Positions 1 through 8,518 of a stretch of DNA of 64,000 bases are shown here, one piece after another. Under the pieces are notes generated by a model. The model had not been told where the DNA came from. It made no database searches and worked only from the letters and a program-made list of their open reading frames with translations. The stretch's first letter is position 1, and each line of letters starts with the position of its first letter. The DNA is taken from contig JACPWG010000017.1 of assembly GCA_016197205.1 (NCBI GenBank), forward strand, positions 27,950-91,949, written 5' to 3'. The position numbers were made by a program, and so were the translations under genes. This stretch comes from Planctomycetota bacterium (GTDB lineage: Bacteria; Planctomycetota; MHYJ01; WSZJ01; JACPWG01).

Positions 1-258
1 CGAGGCGTACTCGGCCACCCAGATGGCGGGGACGTAGACGGCCGCGCGCAGCGGCCACGGCCGGCTCCGCAGGACCTCGTGCAAAGGCTCGAAAAGGAAC
101 ACGCAGGCGCCGTAGATCGGGAACATCCACAGATTCGAGAAACCGCGCAGGCGCCAGTCCATGGGCCGGACGGTCGTTTCCGCGAGCGCGGTCCAGAGCA
201 CTTCGGCACCCCAGCCAAGAAGGCCGTAGACCACGAAGCGAAGCAGCGGCTCGCTCAT
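1..258 (-). CDS. Membrane protein, putative ABC-transporter type IV (CmpB-like), 3' part missing
   Basis: Eighty-six codons are visible before the gene runs off the left edge, so the C-terminus is missing. The peptide starts MSEPLLRFVVYGLLGWGAEV and has a hydrophobic N-terminal helix, a central LWMFPIYG segment and a second hydrophobic stretch near its visible end. The order 'LLGW..E', 'RGF.N', 'PIYG' resembles the putative ABC-transporter type IV (CmpB) membrane family. That match is by eye. The ATG lies in an ATGA overlap with the stop of the upstream TPR gene, which implies translational coupling to the kinase operon. Function unknown. Confidence 0.6.
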   Translation of the reverse strand, partial: MSEPLLRFVVYGLLGWGAEVLWTALAETTVRPMDWRLRGFSNLWMFPIYGACVFLFEPLHEVLRSRPWPLRAAVYVPAIWVAEYAS

Positions 259-1424
259 GGCCGGTCATCCTCCGGCGCGCACGCCTCGCAGGTCGCCGGC
301 CCTTCCGCCATGCGCGCTTCCACGCGGGACAGCGCCGACATCGCGGTTCGATCCCCGGGGCAGGAGCGGAGGATTTCCCGCAGCGACGAGGCGGCCTCCG
401 GCAGGCGACCCAGCCGATCGAGCGCGGTCGCACGCCGCAAGAGGAGGAGGGCGTCGAACGAACCGGGCGAGAGCAGGGCCAGGGCCTGGTCGTAGTGGGA
501 AACGGCCGCCTCCGGATCGCCGCCGTAGAGGCCCAGGTCCCCCGCGAGGCTGTGGGCGGGCAGCAGTCGGGGGTCGAGGCGGAGGGCCTCGCGCACGGCC
601 CGACCGGCCTCCTCCGGCCGGTTGTCCTCCAGGAAGGTCGCCGCCAGATTGTACCAGCAGGAGGTGTCGCCCGGCTCGAGTTCGAGCCCTCGTCGAAAGG
701 CGGCAACCGCTTCCTCGTGCCGGCCAAGCTTGCGCAGGGCGATGCCCCGATGGACGTGCGCGGAGAGATACGCGGGGTCGAGGGCGACTGCTTCGTCGAG
801 CACGGCCACGCCCTCCGCGCGCCGGCCCAACTGCACCAGGGCCAGCGCGCGCTCCACGAGGGCGGCGCGACGGTCCGCGCCCTGAGCGAGCGCCTGCTCC
901 AGACAGGGCAGGGCGCGCTCCGGGAAGCCCACGCGCCGCAGCACGCTCGCCTTCGCCTCCCACGCTTCGGCGTGCGACGGGTCCGCAAGGAGAGCGAGGT
1001 CGAGCGCCAGGAGGGTCCCACGCACTTCCCCGGCGTCCAGCAGCTCGCGGGCGCGCTCGACCCACGACGCGGCGGCCAGGGCTGCCTGCCCCGCTTCGGG
1101 CGGCTGCCCCACGTGCGCGCGGAGCGTCGCGGCGTCCAGTCCGCAAGCTCCGCAGGCCGGGGACTCGCCTCCGGGCCCTTCCCTTTCCGGACGCGCGCCT
1201 CCGCTGGACCCCACCGCGGCTCCCTCGCGTCCGCACCCAAGGCAGGCGCCGACCGGGGGTTGCAGACGCGAACTCGGGGCGAAGGCCTCCAGCACGACGG
1301 TCCCGCAGGCGACGCAGCGTCGCGCCACGCACAGGACCTCCCCCTCGTCCACGCGCGCCGCCCCCGCATAGCCCAGCTCGCGCTCCTGCCCTCCCCGCGC
1401 GCACTCCTCGCAAAGCCGTCTCAT
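255..1424 (-). CDS. TPR protein with N-terminal CxxC zinc-ribbon-like region
   Basis: This 389-residue protein has four CxxC pairs in its first 95 residues (5/8, 37/40, 61/64, 91/94), enough for two zinc ribbons. From about residue 115 it is a run of tetratricopeptide repeats, with the typical pattern of A-W-x-x-K-A / G-x-x-x-x-A-L-x-x-x-x-x-A-L-x-x-x-P. No signal peptide or membrane helix is visible, so a cytoplasmic scaffold is likely. Its ATG overlaps the stop of the upstream kinase gene by four bases (ATGA), and its own stop overlaps the next gene in the same way, giving a tightly coupled three-gene operon. A role as partner or adaptor of the kinase is inference. Confidence 0.85.
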   Translation of the reverse strand: MRRLCEECARGGQERELGYAGAARVDEGEVLCVARRCVACGTVVLEAFAPSSRLQPPVGACLGCGREGAAVGSSGGARPEREGPGGESPACGACGLDAATLRAHVGQPPEAGQAALAAASWVERARELLDAGEVRGTLLALDLALLADPSHAEAWEAKASVLRRVGFPERALPCLEQALAQGADRRAALVERALALVQLGRRAEGVAVLDEAVALDPAYLSAHVHRGIALRKLGRHEEAVAAFRRGLELEPGDTSCWYNLAATFLEDNRPEEAGRAVREALRLDPRLLPAHSLAGDLGLYGGDPEAAVSHYDQALALLSPGSFDALLLLRRATALDRLGRLPEAASSLREILRSCPGDRTAMSALSRVEARMAEGPATCEACAPEDDRP

Positions 1425-4400
1425 TCCTCCTGCGGCTCCTTCCCGTCGAGCCGGTCCGCCTGGTCGCGGTCTTCGCGCGCCCCCTGCGGGTCCCCCTCCA
1501 TCCCGCGAAGCTGCCCGCGCCTGCGATACAGCGAGGAGTTACGGGGCTCCAGTTCGAGGGCCCGGTCCAGGTCCTTGAGCGCCGCCTCGCCCTCCCCCCG
1601 CTCGGCGAGGACGACGGCCCGGTCCCGCAGGGCGTGCGTGTTCCGGGGATTGGTCCGAAGCGCGGCGGCATAGTCCTCGCGAGCGCCCGCTTCGTTCCCG
1701 AGCAGGCAGCGGACAGAGGCGCGGAGGCGGTAGGCCTCCGAAAGCTTGGGCTCAAGTTCCAGCGCGCGGTCATAGTCCGCAAGGGCGCCGGGGATGTCCT
1801 CGGCAGCCTCCTTGGCTCGCCCGCGCACGAGATAAGCCCCCGCGGAATTCGGGCTCTTCCCGACCGTGCGTTCCGCTTGTTCGAGCGCCCTGCGCGCGGT
1901 GGACCCGTCCGACGGGGGGTCGAGCAGATCAGCCGCGGGCTGCTCGACGGCCGCGAGCGCCGCGGGCGCGAGCCTCGCCAGCTCGGTCGAGAGCCGCCGC
2001 TCGTCCTGCTCCCGGTAGCCCCGCCAGCGCTCCTCGAAGGCCTGCGCGTAGGCGGGGTCGAGCTCCATGGCCTTCCGGTAGTCCTGGAGCGCGAGCAGGG
2101 CCAGGCCCTTCGCCTCCCGATAGCGTGCCCGGTGGAAGTACAGGCGCGCGTCGCCGGGGGCGCGGCGGATGGCCTCCTCAAGAATCTTTTTTTTCAGCAG
2201 CGTCGTCCGGGACGACGCGGGCCCCTCCCGCTCGTACCAGAGATCGACATACCCCGCGTCCATCGCCATCGCCCGGATGTAGTCGTCCAGCGCGGCTGCG
2301 ATCCGGCCGTCCGCCTCCCGCGCGATCCCGCGCAGGTAAGCGGCCTTCGGCTCCTGCGCCCAATGGGTCACGGCCGCATCATAATCCTCGAGCGCCATTT
2401 GCAGGTTCCGACGATTCTTGTGGAACGCGGCCCGCGCAAGCCAGGCCTCGAGGCTGTGCATGTTCAGCTCGATCGACCTGTCGTAGTCCGCCCCGGCCAG
2501 CCGGCCGGCGGCTTCCCCCTCGCGCAGCACGGCGCGCTGGAGGTAGGCCTCCGCATAGCGGGGATTCAGTTCGATCGCCTTGTCGATGTCCTCACGCGCG
2601 CCTTTCGCGTCTCCAAGCTGCTGGCGCACGATCGAGCGCGCCCGGTACGCGCGGATGTCCCCCGGATCGAGTTCGAGCGCGCGATCCAGGTCTTCCTTGG
2701 CCTTCTCGACGCGGCCGGTGAATTGGTAGGAGCGGCCACGACGCCGGAAGTAGTCCGCGCCGGGCGCCTCGGGGCGCGCCCGCGGACGCGGGTATGGTCG
2801 GCCCGCCACGTCCGCGTAGATCGAGGTGAGCGACTCCCGGACCAGGTCGAAGCTCTCGGGCCTCGCGGCAGGGTCCTTCTGGAGGCAGCCCAGGATCACT
2901 TCGGCGAGACGCGCGGGGACTTGAGGATTCAGGCGTCGAGGGTCGATCGGCTTGTCCCGTTCGTGCTGCAGCCGGAAGCTCGTGAACGCGTCGCTGCCGT
3001 ATTTGTTTCGGTCCACGAACGGCGGTCGCGCGCAGGCCATGGCGTAGAACGTGCACCCGAAGGAGTAGATGTCCGCCCCGGGCCCGACGTCCCGCGACGA
3101 CTCGAACTGCTCGGGCGCCATGTAGGGCGGAGACCCAACGATCCGCCCGGTCTGGCTCATGTCCACGGGCCGCGCGCTCGCCTCGGCGTCGTCCTCTTCT
3201 TCGTCCTCCTCCTCCACGTCGACCACGACTTCCTGCAGCAGGTTGACCTTCACCAGGCCGAAGTCGGTGACCTTCAGGATCCCGTCCTTCGACACCAGCG
3301 CGTTGCCGGGCTTGAGGTCCCGATGCACGACCCCGAGCGTGTGGGCGTGGGACATCCCCTCGCAGAACTGGATGCCGAGGTCGATCAGGGTCGCGATGTT
3401 CCCGAGCCGCCGCTCGCGAATCACCTGGACGAGGGACGTGCCGTTCACGAACTCCGCGGCGATACAGAGGAGACCGCGGACCTGGTCGGCGTTGCGCGCC
3501 GCGACGATGTTCGGGTGTTCCCCCATTTCCATCCAGGTCTCCACTTCCCGCAGGAAGCGCGCGCGCCCTTCGGCGGAGATGCGGCTGCGGGCGAGCGGGA
3601 CCTTGAGGGCCACGATCGTCTCGAGGCGCCGGTCCTGGACTTCGTAAACGCTCCCCATCCCGCCCTCGCCCAACAGGCCCCGCACCTCGTACTCGCTGAC
3701 TTCGCCCACCAGGATCTCCCCCATCCGCCACAGGCCCGGCCGGACCGGCTCTCCGGTCTCGGGCGCGGACGACGACGGCGGGGTGGAGGGCGCGGTGGGG
3801 AAGGGGGTCGCCGGCACGGCCTCCGGAGCCGCGGGGCGCGGCTGCGCCGCCGCCGGGGACGGCGTGACCGCGGGCGCGGGAGGGCCCAACCGGGGGACCG
3901 CTTGCGACGACCGCATCGAGGGCTTCGCAGGTGGTGGAGGCGGCGACGACGACGCGGGACGGGCAGCCGGGGGGGCGGCACCGGCGGACGCACCGGGTCC
4001 CGTCCCGGCGCCGGCGGCCCCCGCGATCGACTCGCGCGTCAGCTTCCGCGTGTCCCCGCTTCGAAACGGAAGCGCGTCCATCGGCGTGGTCAAGGGCGCC
4101 GGCCTGGGCCCGGCCGTTGAGGCGGCGTGCGTGGGCGGGACCCGCGGCGGGCGGGGCGCCTGGACCGGAGGAGAGGCGGCCGGGGAGGCGCCGCCCCCCG
4201 CGGACGTGGGGGGGCCCTCGATCTTGCGCCTGACTCGCGCCAGACCGTCCACCGCCATCTTGAGGCCCGGCGAGAGCACGAGGGCCTGCTCAAAGTCGCG
4301 GAGCGCTTCGTCGTAGCGCCTGACGTTGTAGAGGACGACACCCCGATTGCAAAGGGCGCCGATCGACGTCGGGTCGGCCTGGAGCGCACGGCCGAAGAGT

Positions 4401-4483
4401 TCCAGCGCGACGGTACTGTCCCCCTGGCGGGCGCGCTCGAGACCTTCCTTGACGAGCTCGGTGGCGGTCGACTCGGGATTCAT
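1421..4483 (-). CDS. Serine/threonine protein kinase with TPR repeats on both sides
   Basis: This is a 1020-residue protein. Residues about 5-90 form one or two TPRs, about 95-255 are a Pro/Ala-rich linker, about 262-540 a Hanks-type kinase domain, and about 570-1010 at least ten TPRs. Kinase motifs are intact: glycine loop GEGGMG near 272, VALKV lysine, HRDLKPGN near 386, DFGLV near 406 and APEQ near 454. An acidic insert (VDVEEEDEEEDDAEAS) sits in the activation segment, which is unusual. No transmembrane helix is visible, so it is probably cytoplasmic, unlike the PknB receptor type. It is the first gene of the coupled operon that continues leftward. Kinase-TPR fusions are frequent in planctomycetes and myxobacteria; the substrate is unknown. 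Confidence 0.93.
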   Translation of the reverse strand: MNPESTATELVKEGLERARQGDSTVALELFGRALQADPTSIGALCNRGVVLYNVRRYDEALRDFEQALVLSPGLKMAVDGLARVRRKIEGPPTSAGGGASPAASPPVQAPRPPRVPPTHAASTAGPRPAPLTTPMDALPFRSGDTRKLTRESIAGAAGAGTGPGASAGAAPPAARPASSSPPPPPAKPSMRSSQAVPRLGPPAPAVTPSPAAAQPRPAAPEAVPATPFPTAPSTPPSSSAPETGEPVRPGLWRMGEILVGEVSEYEVRGLLGEGGMGSVYEVQDRRLETIVALKVPLARSRISAEGRARFLREVETWMEMGEHPNIVAARNADQVRGLLCIAAEFVNGTSLVQVIRERRLGNIATLIDLGIQFCEGMSHAHTLGVVHRDLKPGNALVSKDGILKVTDFGLVKVNLLQEVVVDVEEEDEEEDDAEASARPVDMSQTGRIVGSPPYMAPEQFESSRDVGPGADIYSFGCTFYAMACARPPFVDRNKYGSDAFTSFRLQHERDKPIDPRRLNPQVPARLAEVILGCLQKDPAARPESFDLVRESLTSIYADVAGRPYPRPRARPEAPGADYFRRRGRSYQFTGRVEKAKEDLDRALELDPGDIRAYRARSIVRQQLGDAKGAREDIDKAIELNPRYAEAYLQRAVLREGEAAGRLAGADYDRSIELNMHSLEAWLARAAFHKNRRNLQMALEDYDAAVTHWAQEPKAAYLRGIAREADGRIAAALDDYIRAMAMDAGYVDLWYEREGPASSRTTLLKKKILEEAIRRAPGDARLYFHRARYREAKGLALLALQDYRKAMELDPAYAQAFEERWRGYREQDERRLSTELARLAPAALAAVEQPAADLLDPPSDGSTARRALEQAERTVGKSPNSAGAYLVRGRAKEAAEDIPGALADYDRALELEPKLSEAYRLRASVRCLLGNEAGAREDYAAALRTNPRNTHALRDRAVVLAERGEGEAALKDLDRALELEPRNSSLYRRRGQLRGMEGDPQGAREDRDQADRLDGKEPQEE

Positions 4484-4585
4484 GGGCTGTCCGTGGTAGG
4501 GTTGCCCGAGGGAGGGGAACGAGGCACGCCTCCAGGAATCCCCGCCATTATCCCACGCCGGCTCATGACGGTCAACAATCGTAGC

Positions 4586-4700
4586 CGTTCACGGGGATGT
4601 GCGCAGCACCACGGAGGCACGGAGTCCCGGAGGGTGCTCCCGGGGACCGACGCCCCGACTCAAGCTGGCGATTTTTTTTCGACAGGATCACAGCACGGCA
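4586..4700. repeat. Dispersed repeat K, copy 1
   Basis: A segment centred on 'ACCACGGAGGCACGGAG' followed by 'GACCGACGCCCC' and 'CGACAGGAT'. The same order of blocks recurs at 38733-38860 in the same orientation. The core is also part of the terminal repeats of the element at 6842-7176. Non-coding; possible peptides (HGGTES) are frame artefacts. Confidence 0.7.
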
Positions 4701-4724
4701 GTGCCGCAGCCAAGCGACGACGGA

Positions 4725-4803
4725 ACCACAGATTTCACAGATTTACGACGATTTCACAGATTCGTAATCTGTGTAATCGCGTAGAATCTGTGAAATCTGT
4801 GGT
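4725..4803. repeat. Palindromic CACAGATT repeat, copy 1
   Basis: A 79-bp stretch reads ACCACAGATTTCACAG at one end and the reverse complement at the other, with internal CACAGATT/AATCTGTG blocks. It can fold into a long hairpin. Related but broken copies lie at 30718-30733 and 30893-30942. It is AT-rich against a very GC-rich background and sits in the intergenic space between divergent genes. I see no gene between 4484 and 4974. Confidence 0.8.
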
Positions 4804-4880
4804 TTTCGTGGCGTTCGACCCAAGCAAAAATTGTCGCAAGAAAACAATCTTCGAACGATTAGCACTACAGGATCTTCCGC

Positions 4881-4909
4881 TCGACAGCGACGGCGGGATC
4901 TGGGATAAT
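4881..4909 (+). promoter_or_regulatory. Sigma70-like promoter of the btpA-like gene
   Basis: TCGACA (4881-4886), a 17-bp spacer, GATAAT (4904-4909). The GTG start at 4975 lies about 60 bases downstream, preceded by AAAGGAAC. Confidence 0.6.
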
Positions 4910-4974
4910 CCTTCCCTTTCCGGCCCCAGCGGGCAATCCCCAACTCGGGGAGCCGCAGGCAAAAGGAACGAAAC

Positions 4975-5823
4975 GTGAGCGTTGAAAACCGCCCCGGGCC
5001 GCTCGACATGGCGGCCGTCTTCGGACATCCGCGCCCCCTTCTCGGCATGATCCACCTCGGCGCGTTGCCCGGGAGCCCCGGCTACGGTGGGGACCTGGCC
5101 CCCGTAATCGCGAACGCACTCGCCGACGCGCGCGCCCTGGAACACGGCAAGGCGCACGGTCTCGTCGTCGAGAACTTCGGCGACGCCCCGTTCACGCCCT
5201 CCGCGGTCGGACCCGAGACCATCGCCGCCATGACGCGCGTGCTGGTCGAGCTGGCGCGGCGGGTGAAGCTGCCGATGGGCGTAAACTGCCTTCGCAACGA
5301 CGCGCGAGGCGCGCTCGCGATCGCCGCGGCCACCGGCGCGGCGTTCATTCGCGTCAATGTCCACCTCGGCGTGATGGCGACCGATCAGGGCATCGTGGAG
5401 GGCATGGCGCACGAGACGCTCCGCTATCGGCGCGCGCTCGGACTGACGACGAGGATCTTCGCGGACATCCTGGTGAAACATGCCACGCCGCTGTACGAGC
5501 GCACGCTGGAGGAGATGACGGAAGAGCTGCTCGGCCGCGGTCGCGTCGACGCGCTGATCGTCACGGGCCGGGAGACGGGGTCCGCGCCGAAGGTCGAGGT
5601 CCTGCGCTGCGTCCGCGCGGCCGCCCACGGCGCGCCGGTCCTGGTCGGAAGCGGGCTGACGGCGTCGAACGTGAAGACGCTCCTGGCCGAGTCGAACGGC
5701 GCGATCGTCGGCACCTCGATCAAGCAGGGCGGCGTGGTGCACGCCCCGATCGATCCGGGGCGCGTGCGCGAGCTCGTCGCGCGGGCCGCGGCGCTCGACA
5801 CGCAGCCCGCACCCGAGGAGTGA
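4975..5823 (+). CDS. btpA: BtpA/SgcQ family TIM-barrel protein
   Basis: This 282-residue protein begins at GTG with a good AAAGGAA ribosome site. The motifs LLGMIHLGALPGSP, GLVVENFGDAPF, LPMGVNCLRND, AAFIRVNVHLG, DALIVTGRETG and PVLVGSGLTASNV are hallmarks of the BtpA family. In cyanobacteria BtpA is needed for photosystem I accumulation; the actinobacterial relative SgcQ and most others have no established reaction. The fold is a TIM barrel and no signal peptide is visible. Length is typical for the family. The gene is transcribed with the downstream ABC genes, 90 bp away, but a shared role is not evident. Confidence 0.92.
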   Translation: MSVENRPGPLDMAAVFGHPRPLLGMIHLGALPGSPGYGGDLAPVIANALADARALEHGKAHGLVVENFGDAPFTPSAVGPETIAAMTRVLVELARRVKLPMGVNCLRNDARGALAIAAATGAAFIRVNVHLGVMATDQGIVEGMAHETLRYRRALGLTTRIFADILVKHATPLYERTLEEMTEELLGRGRVDALIVTGRETGSAPKVEVLRCVRAAAHGAPVLVGSGLTASNVKTLLAESNGAIVGTSIKQGGVVHAPIDPGRVRELVARAAALDTQPAPEE

Positions 5824-5913
5824 CGCGAGCGGTCTCCGCGCGCCTCTTGCCCCCCCCCGACCTCGGGCGTTCCTTACCTGCCCAACCTCTTGCCGAGGCG
5901 AAGCCAGCCGAGC

Positions 5914-6828
5914 ATGGAAAAAGCTCCCGTGCTGCTCCGACTGGACAAAGCGACGAAGCGCTTCGGCGCCCGCGTCGCGGTGGCCGACCTCGACCTCGAG
6001 GTTCGGCGCGGAGAGATCTACGGCTTCCTCGGGCTGAACGGCGCGGGGAAGACGACTTCGCTGCGCATGGCCCTCGGACTCATCCGACCGAGCTCCGGCC
6101 GGGTGTTCGTGTATGGCCGCGAACTGCTCGCCGGGGACCTGTCCGGCATCGCGCCGATCGGCGCGCTCATCGAGGGGCCGGCGTTCTATCCGTACCTCTC
6201 GGGGGCGGACAACCTGCGCGTGCTCGCGCGCATCGCCGGGGCCGTGTCGGAGGAGCGCATCCGCGAAGTGGTGGCGCGGGTGGGGCTTGCGGGTCGCGAA
6301 GGGGACAAGGTACGCGGGTATTCGCAGGGGATGCGGCAGCGGCTCGGGATCGCGCAGGCGCTGTTGGCGCGGCCGGAGTTGGTGCTTCTCGACGAGCCGA
6401 CCAACGGCCTGGATCCGCAGGGCATCGCGGACATCCGGGCGCTGCTGCGGCGACTGCACGACGAGGAGGGGATGACCTTTCTCCTGTCGAGCCACCTGCT
6501 CTCCGAAGTGGAGTTGATCGCGACGCGGGTGGCGATCCTCAAGGAGGGCCGACTCGTCGTGGAGGGGACGATCCGGGACCTGCTCGACGCGACGACCTCG
6601 GCCGTGCGGCTGCGCGCGACGCCGGCGAAGCGCGCGAGGGAACTGGTCGCCGCGCTCCCGTGGTGCCAGGGGATCGAGCCGGAAGGGTCCGACGGCCTGT
6701 TGATCGCGCGGATCCCGCAGGACCGCACGGGGGAAGTGACGGCGTTGCTCGTGCGGAGCGACGTGACCGTCCACGAGATCGCGCCGCGTCGCATGACGCT
6801 CGAGGAGTACTTCCTGAGCCGGCAGTGA
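5914..6828 (+). CDS. ABC exporter ATP-binding protein (BcrA/CcmA type)
   Basis: This 304-residue ATPase powers the permease encoded at 7209. It has Walker A GLNGAGKT, Q-loop region, signature YSQGMRQRL, Walker B LVLLDEP and switch histidine SSHLL. The C-terminal extension of about 85 residues is typical of ABC-2 exporters such as the bacitracin-resistance type. ATG 5914 is preferred over an upstream in-frame TTG at 5890, because homologues start close to the first beta strand (VLLRLDKATKRFG). The partner permease lies downstream but is separated by a 335-bp inverted-repeat element, so the pair may still be co-transcribed. Substrate unknown. Confidence 0.93.
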   Translation: MEKAPVLLRLDKATKRFGARVAVADLDLEVRRGEIYGFLGLNGAGKTTSLRMALGLIRPSSGRVFVYGRELLAGDLSGIAPIGALIEGPAFYPYLSGADNLRVLARIAGAVSEERIREVVARVGLAGREGDKVRGYSQGMRQRLGIAQALLARPELVLLDEPTNGLDPQGIADIRALLRRLHDEEGMTFLLSSHLLSEVELIATRVAILKEGRLVVEGTIRDLLDATTSAVRLRATPAKRARELVAALPWCQGIEPEGSDGLLIARIPQDRTGEVTALLVRSDVTVHEIAPRRMTLEEYFLSRQ

Positions 6829-6841
6829 AAGCGGCGTAACC

Positions 6842-7176
6842 GTTCACCACGGAGGCACGGAGACTTCACGGAGGACGCTCTTTAGGGCCCGTAGGAAGAT
6901 AACTCGCTCGTTTGACACGCAGGAGGGCGACATGCATGCTCAATGCTCAATGCTCAAGACTCAGACAAGGCTCAGGGTTCAATTCTCAATGACTACCACG
7001 GAACGTAGCCCGGGCACGGGATCGCGGACTCTGAGCCTTGAACTTTGAGCCTTGTCTGAAAATTGAGCCTTGAGCCTTGAGCCTTTTTCCGAGGAACTCC
7101 CTGGTTTCCGACCTACAGGAGTTGTTTCTTTACGGGCTCTTGGCTTCCACGTGCTCTCCGTGCCTCCGTGGTGAAC
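6842..7176. mobile_element. 335-bp element with perfect 21-bp terminal inverted repeats
   Basis: Positions 6842-6862 (GTTCACCACGGAGGCACGG plus AG) are the exact reverse complement of 7156-7176. The inside is rich in repeated 'GCTCAATG', 'CTCAAGACTCA' and 'GCCTTGAGCC' blocks, the same motif class as the interiors at 45600-45830 and 54150-54345. No open reading frame is convincing. It lies between the ATPase and permease genes of one exporter. A MITE-like, non-autonomous element is the best reading. Confidence 0.75.
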
Positions 7177-7208
7177 CCTAGACGAACCTTCTCTCTGGAA
7201 GCCTCCGC

Positions 7209-8087
7209 ATGACACGCCGCGTGCTCAACCTCGTCCGGGTCGAGGTCTTCAAGCTCTCGCGCCAACCCCTCGTGTACGTCGTCCTCGGGCTCGCGATCCT
7301 GGTGACCTGCCTGACCGCGCTCCTGGGGGCCCCTTCGTCCCTGAGCGGGTTCCAGGCGCTGGCCCGGTCGTGGCAGTTCGGCACGCAGGCCGCCGCGGTC
7401 TCCCTGCTCATTCTCGGGAGCCTCTCCCTCGCCTCCGAGACGAACCAGGGGACCCTCCGCACCGTGCTCACGCGGCCGATCGCGCGCTCGGAACTCTTCG
7501 CCGCGAAGGCCGTGGCGCTTCTCCTGCTGTCGCTCGCGACGCTCGCCGTGATCGCGGTCGCGGGGATCGTGCTGGTGGGCGTGCAAAAAGGTTTCGGGGA
7601 CGTCACCGGGGTCTCGACGATCGACAAGGGCTACGTGTACTATCGCTTCGCCGCCATGGTGGGGTACACGGCCGAAGCGCTCGCGCTCTCGATCCTCCCG
7701 CTCCTGGCGATCGGGTTCTTCGGCCTGCTCGTCTCCGCCTTCGTGGAAAACGCCGGCGCGGCGGTCGCCACGGCGGTCCTCTTGTACCTGCCTCTCGGCG
7801 TCGTGGCGGAGCTCTCGAAGGTGGCCGCGCAGTGGATCAGCGCAAAGCTCGGGCAGGACCCGGCGGCGGGCCGCGTGGTGGAGCTGGTGCGCACGCTCGC
7901 GCGCTGGGTGCTGAACCCTTACCTCGAATACCCGTTTGATATCCTTGCGCAGCTCGGCGACGGGATCACGACCGCGCGGTTTCGCGGAGGCGAGGTCCTC
8001 TACTGCCTCCTGGTGCCGGCCACCTACCTGGTCGTGAGCGCGACGGTGGGGCTCTTCCATTTCCGCCGGAAGGACATCCTCGTCTGA
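7209..8087 (+). CDS. ABC-2 type exporter permease
   Basis: This 292-residue integral membrane protein has about six hydrophobic segments, including VYVVLGLAILVTCLTALLG near the N-terminus and YCLLVPATYLVVSATVGLF near the C-terminus. The block 'ASETNQGTLRTVLTRPIAR' is typical of ABC-2 permeases that follow a BcrA-type ATPase. It should form the membrane half of the exporter with the 5914 gene. Its TGA shares one base with the ATG of archease. Substrate cannot be predicted. Confidence 0.9.
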   Translation: MTRRVLNLVRVEVFKLSRQPLVYVVLGLAILVTCLTALLGAPSSLSGFQALARSWQFGTQAAAVSLLILGSLSLASETNQGTLRTVLTRPIARSELFAAKAVALLLLSLATLAVIAVAGIVLVGVQKGFGDVTGVSTIDKGYVYYRFAAMVGYTAEALALSILPLLAIGFFGLLVSAFVENAGAAVATAVLLYLPLGVVAELSKVAAQWISAKLGQDPAAGRVVELVRTLARWVLNPYLEYPFDILAQLGDGITTARFRGGEVLYCLLVPATYLVVSATVGLFHFRRKDILV

Positions 8088-8506
8088 TGCCGTTCACGTT
8101 CCTCGACCACACCGGCGACATCGGTATCCGGGTGACGGCCCCGACGCTGGAAGGGATCTTCGTCGAGGCGGCGGGCGCGTTCCTGTCGATCGTGACCGAC
8201 CCGGCGGCCGTGACCGCGCGCGAGGCGGAGGCGGTCGAGGTCGAGGGGGACGACCTCGCCGACCTGCTGAACCGCTGGCTCACGTGGCTCTTGCTCCGGC
8301 TCGCGATCGAAGGCCGGCTCTACGGCGAGGTGCGCGGAGCGCGCGTCGAGGGCGGGCGCTTCCGCTGCGACGCGGCGTGGGAGGCGTTCGTGCCCGAGCG
8401 GCATGAGCTGCGCGTGGAGCTGAAGGCGGTCACCTACCACCAGCTCTTCGTCCGGCCGGTCGAGGGGGGCGGGGGCTGGGAGGCACAAGTCATTTTCGAC
8501 GTATAG
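8087..8506 (+). CDS. Archease, RtcB cofactor
   Basis: This 139-residue protein has the archease opening FLDHTGDIGIRV (metal-binding Asp residues), a central LLNRWLTWLLLR helix and the C-terminal LKAVTYHQLFV strand. Archease speeds up guanylylation and turnover of the RNA ligase RtcB. Here rtcB follows after 12 bp, the classic pairing, so the assignment is firm. Its start overlaps the permease stop by one base. Length is normal. Confidence 0.95.
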   Translation: MPFTFLDHTGDIGIRVTAPTLEGIFVEAAGAFLSIVTDPAAVTAREAEAVEVEGDDLADLLNRWLTWLLLRLAIEGRLYGEVRGARVEGGRFRCDAAWEAFVPERHELRVELKAVTYHQLFVRPVEGGGGWEAQVIFDV

Positions 8507-8518
8507 GGGAAACACCCG

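Noticed and set aside
257..4120. 1287-codon plus-strand frame opposite the kinase operon
   Set aside because: Arg/Pro/Gly-rich antisense of genes whose minus-strand translation has clear TPR and kinase motifs.
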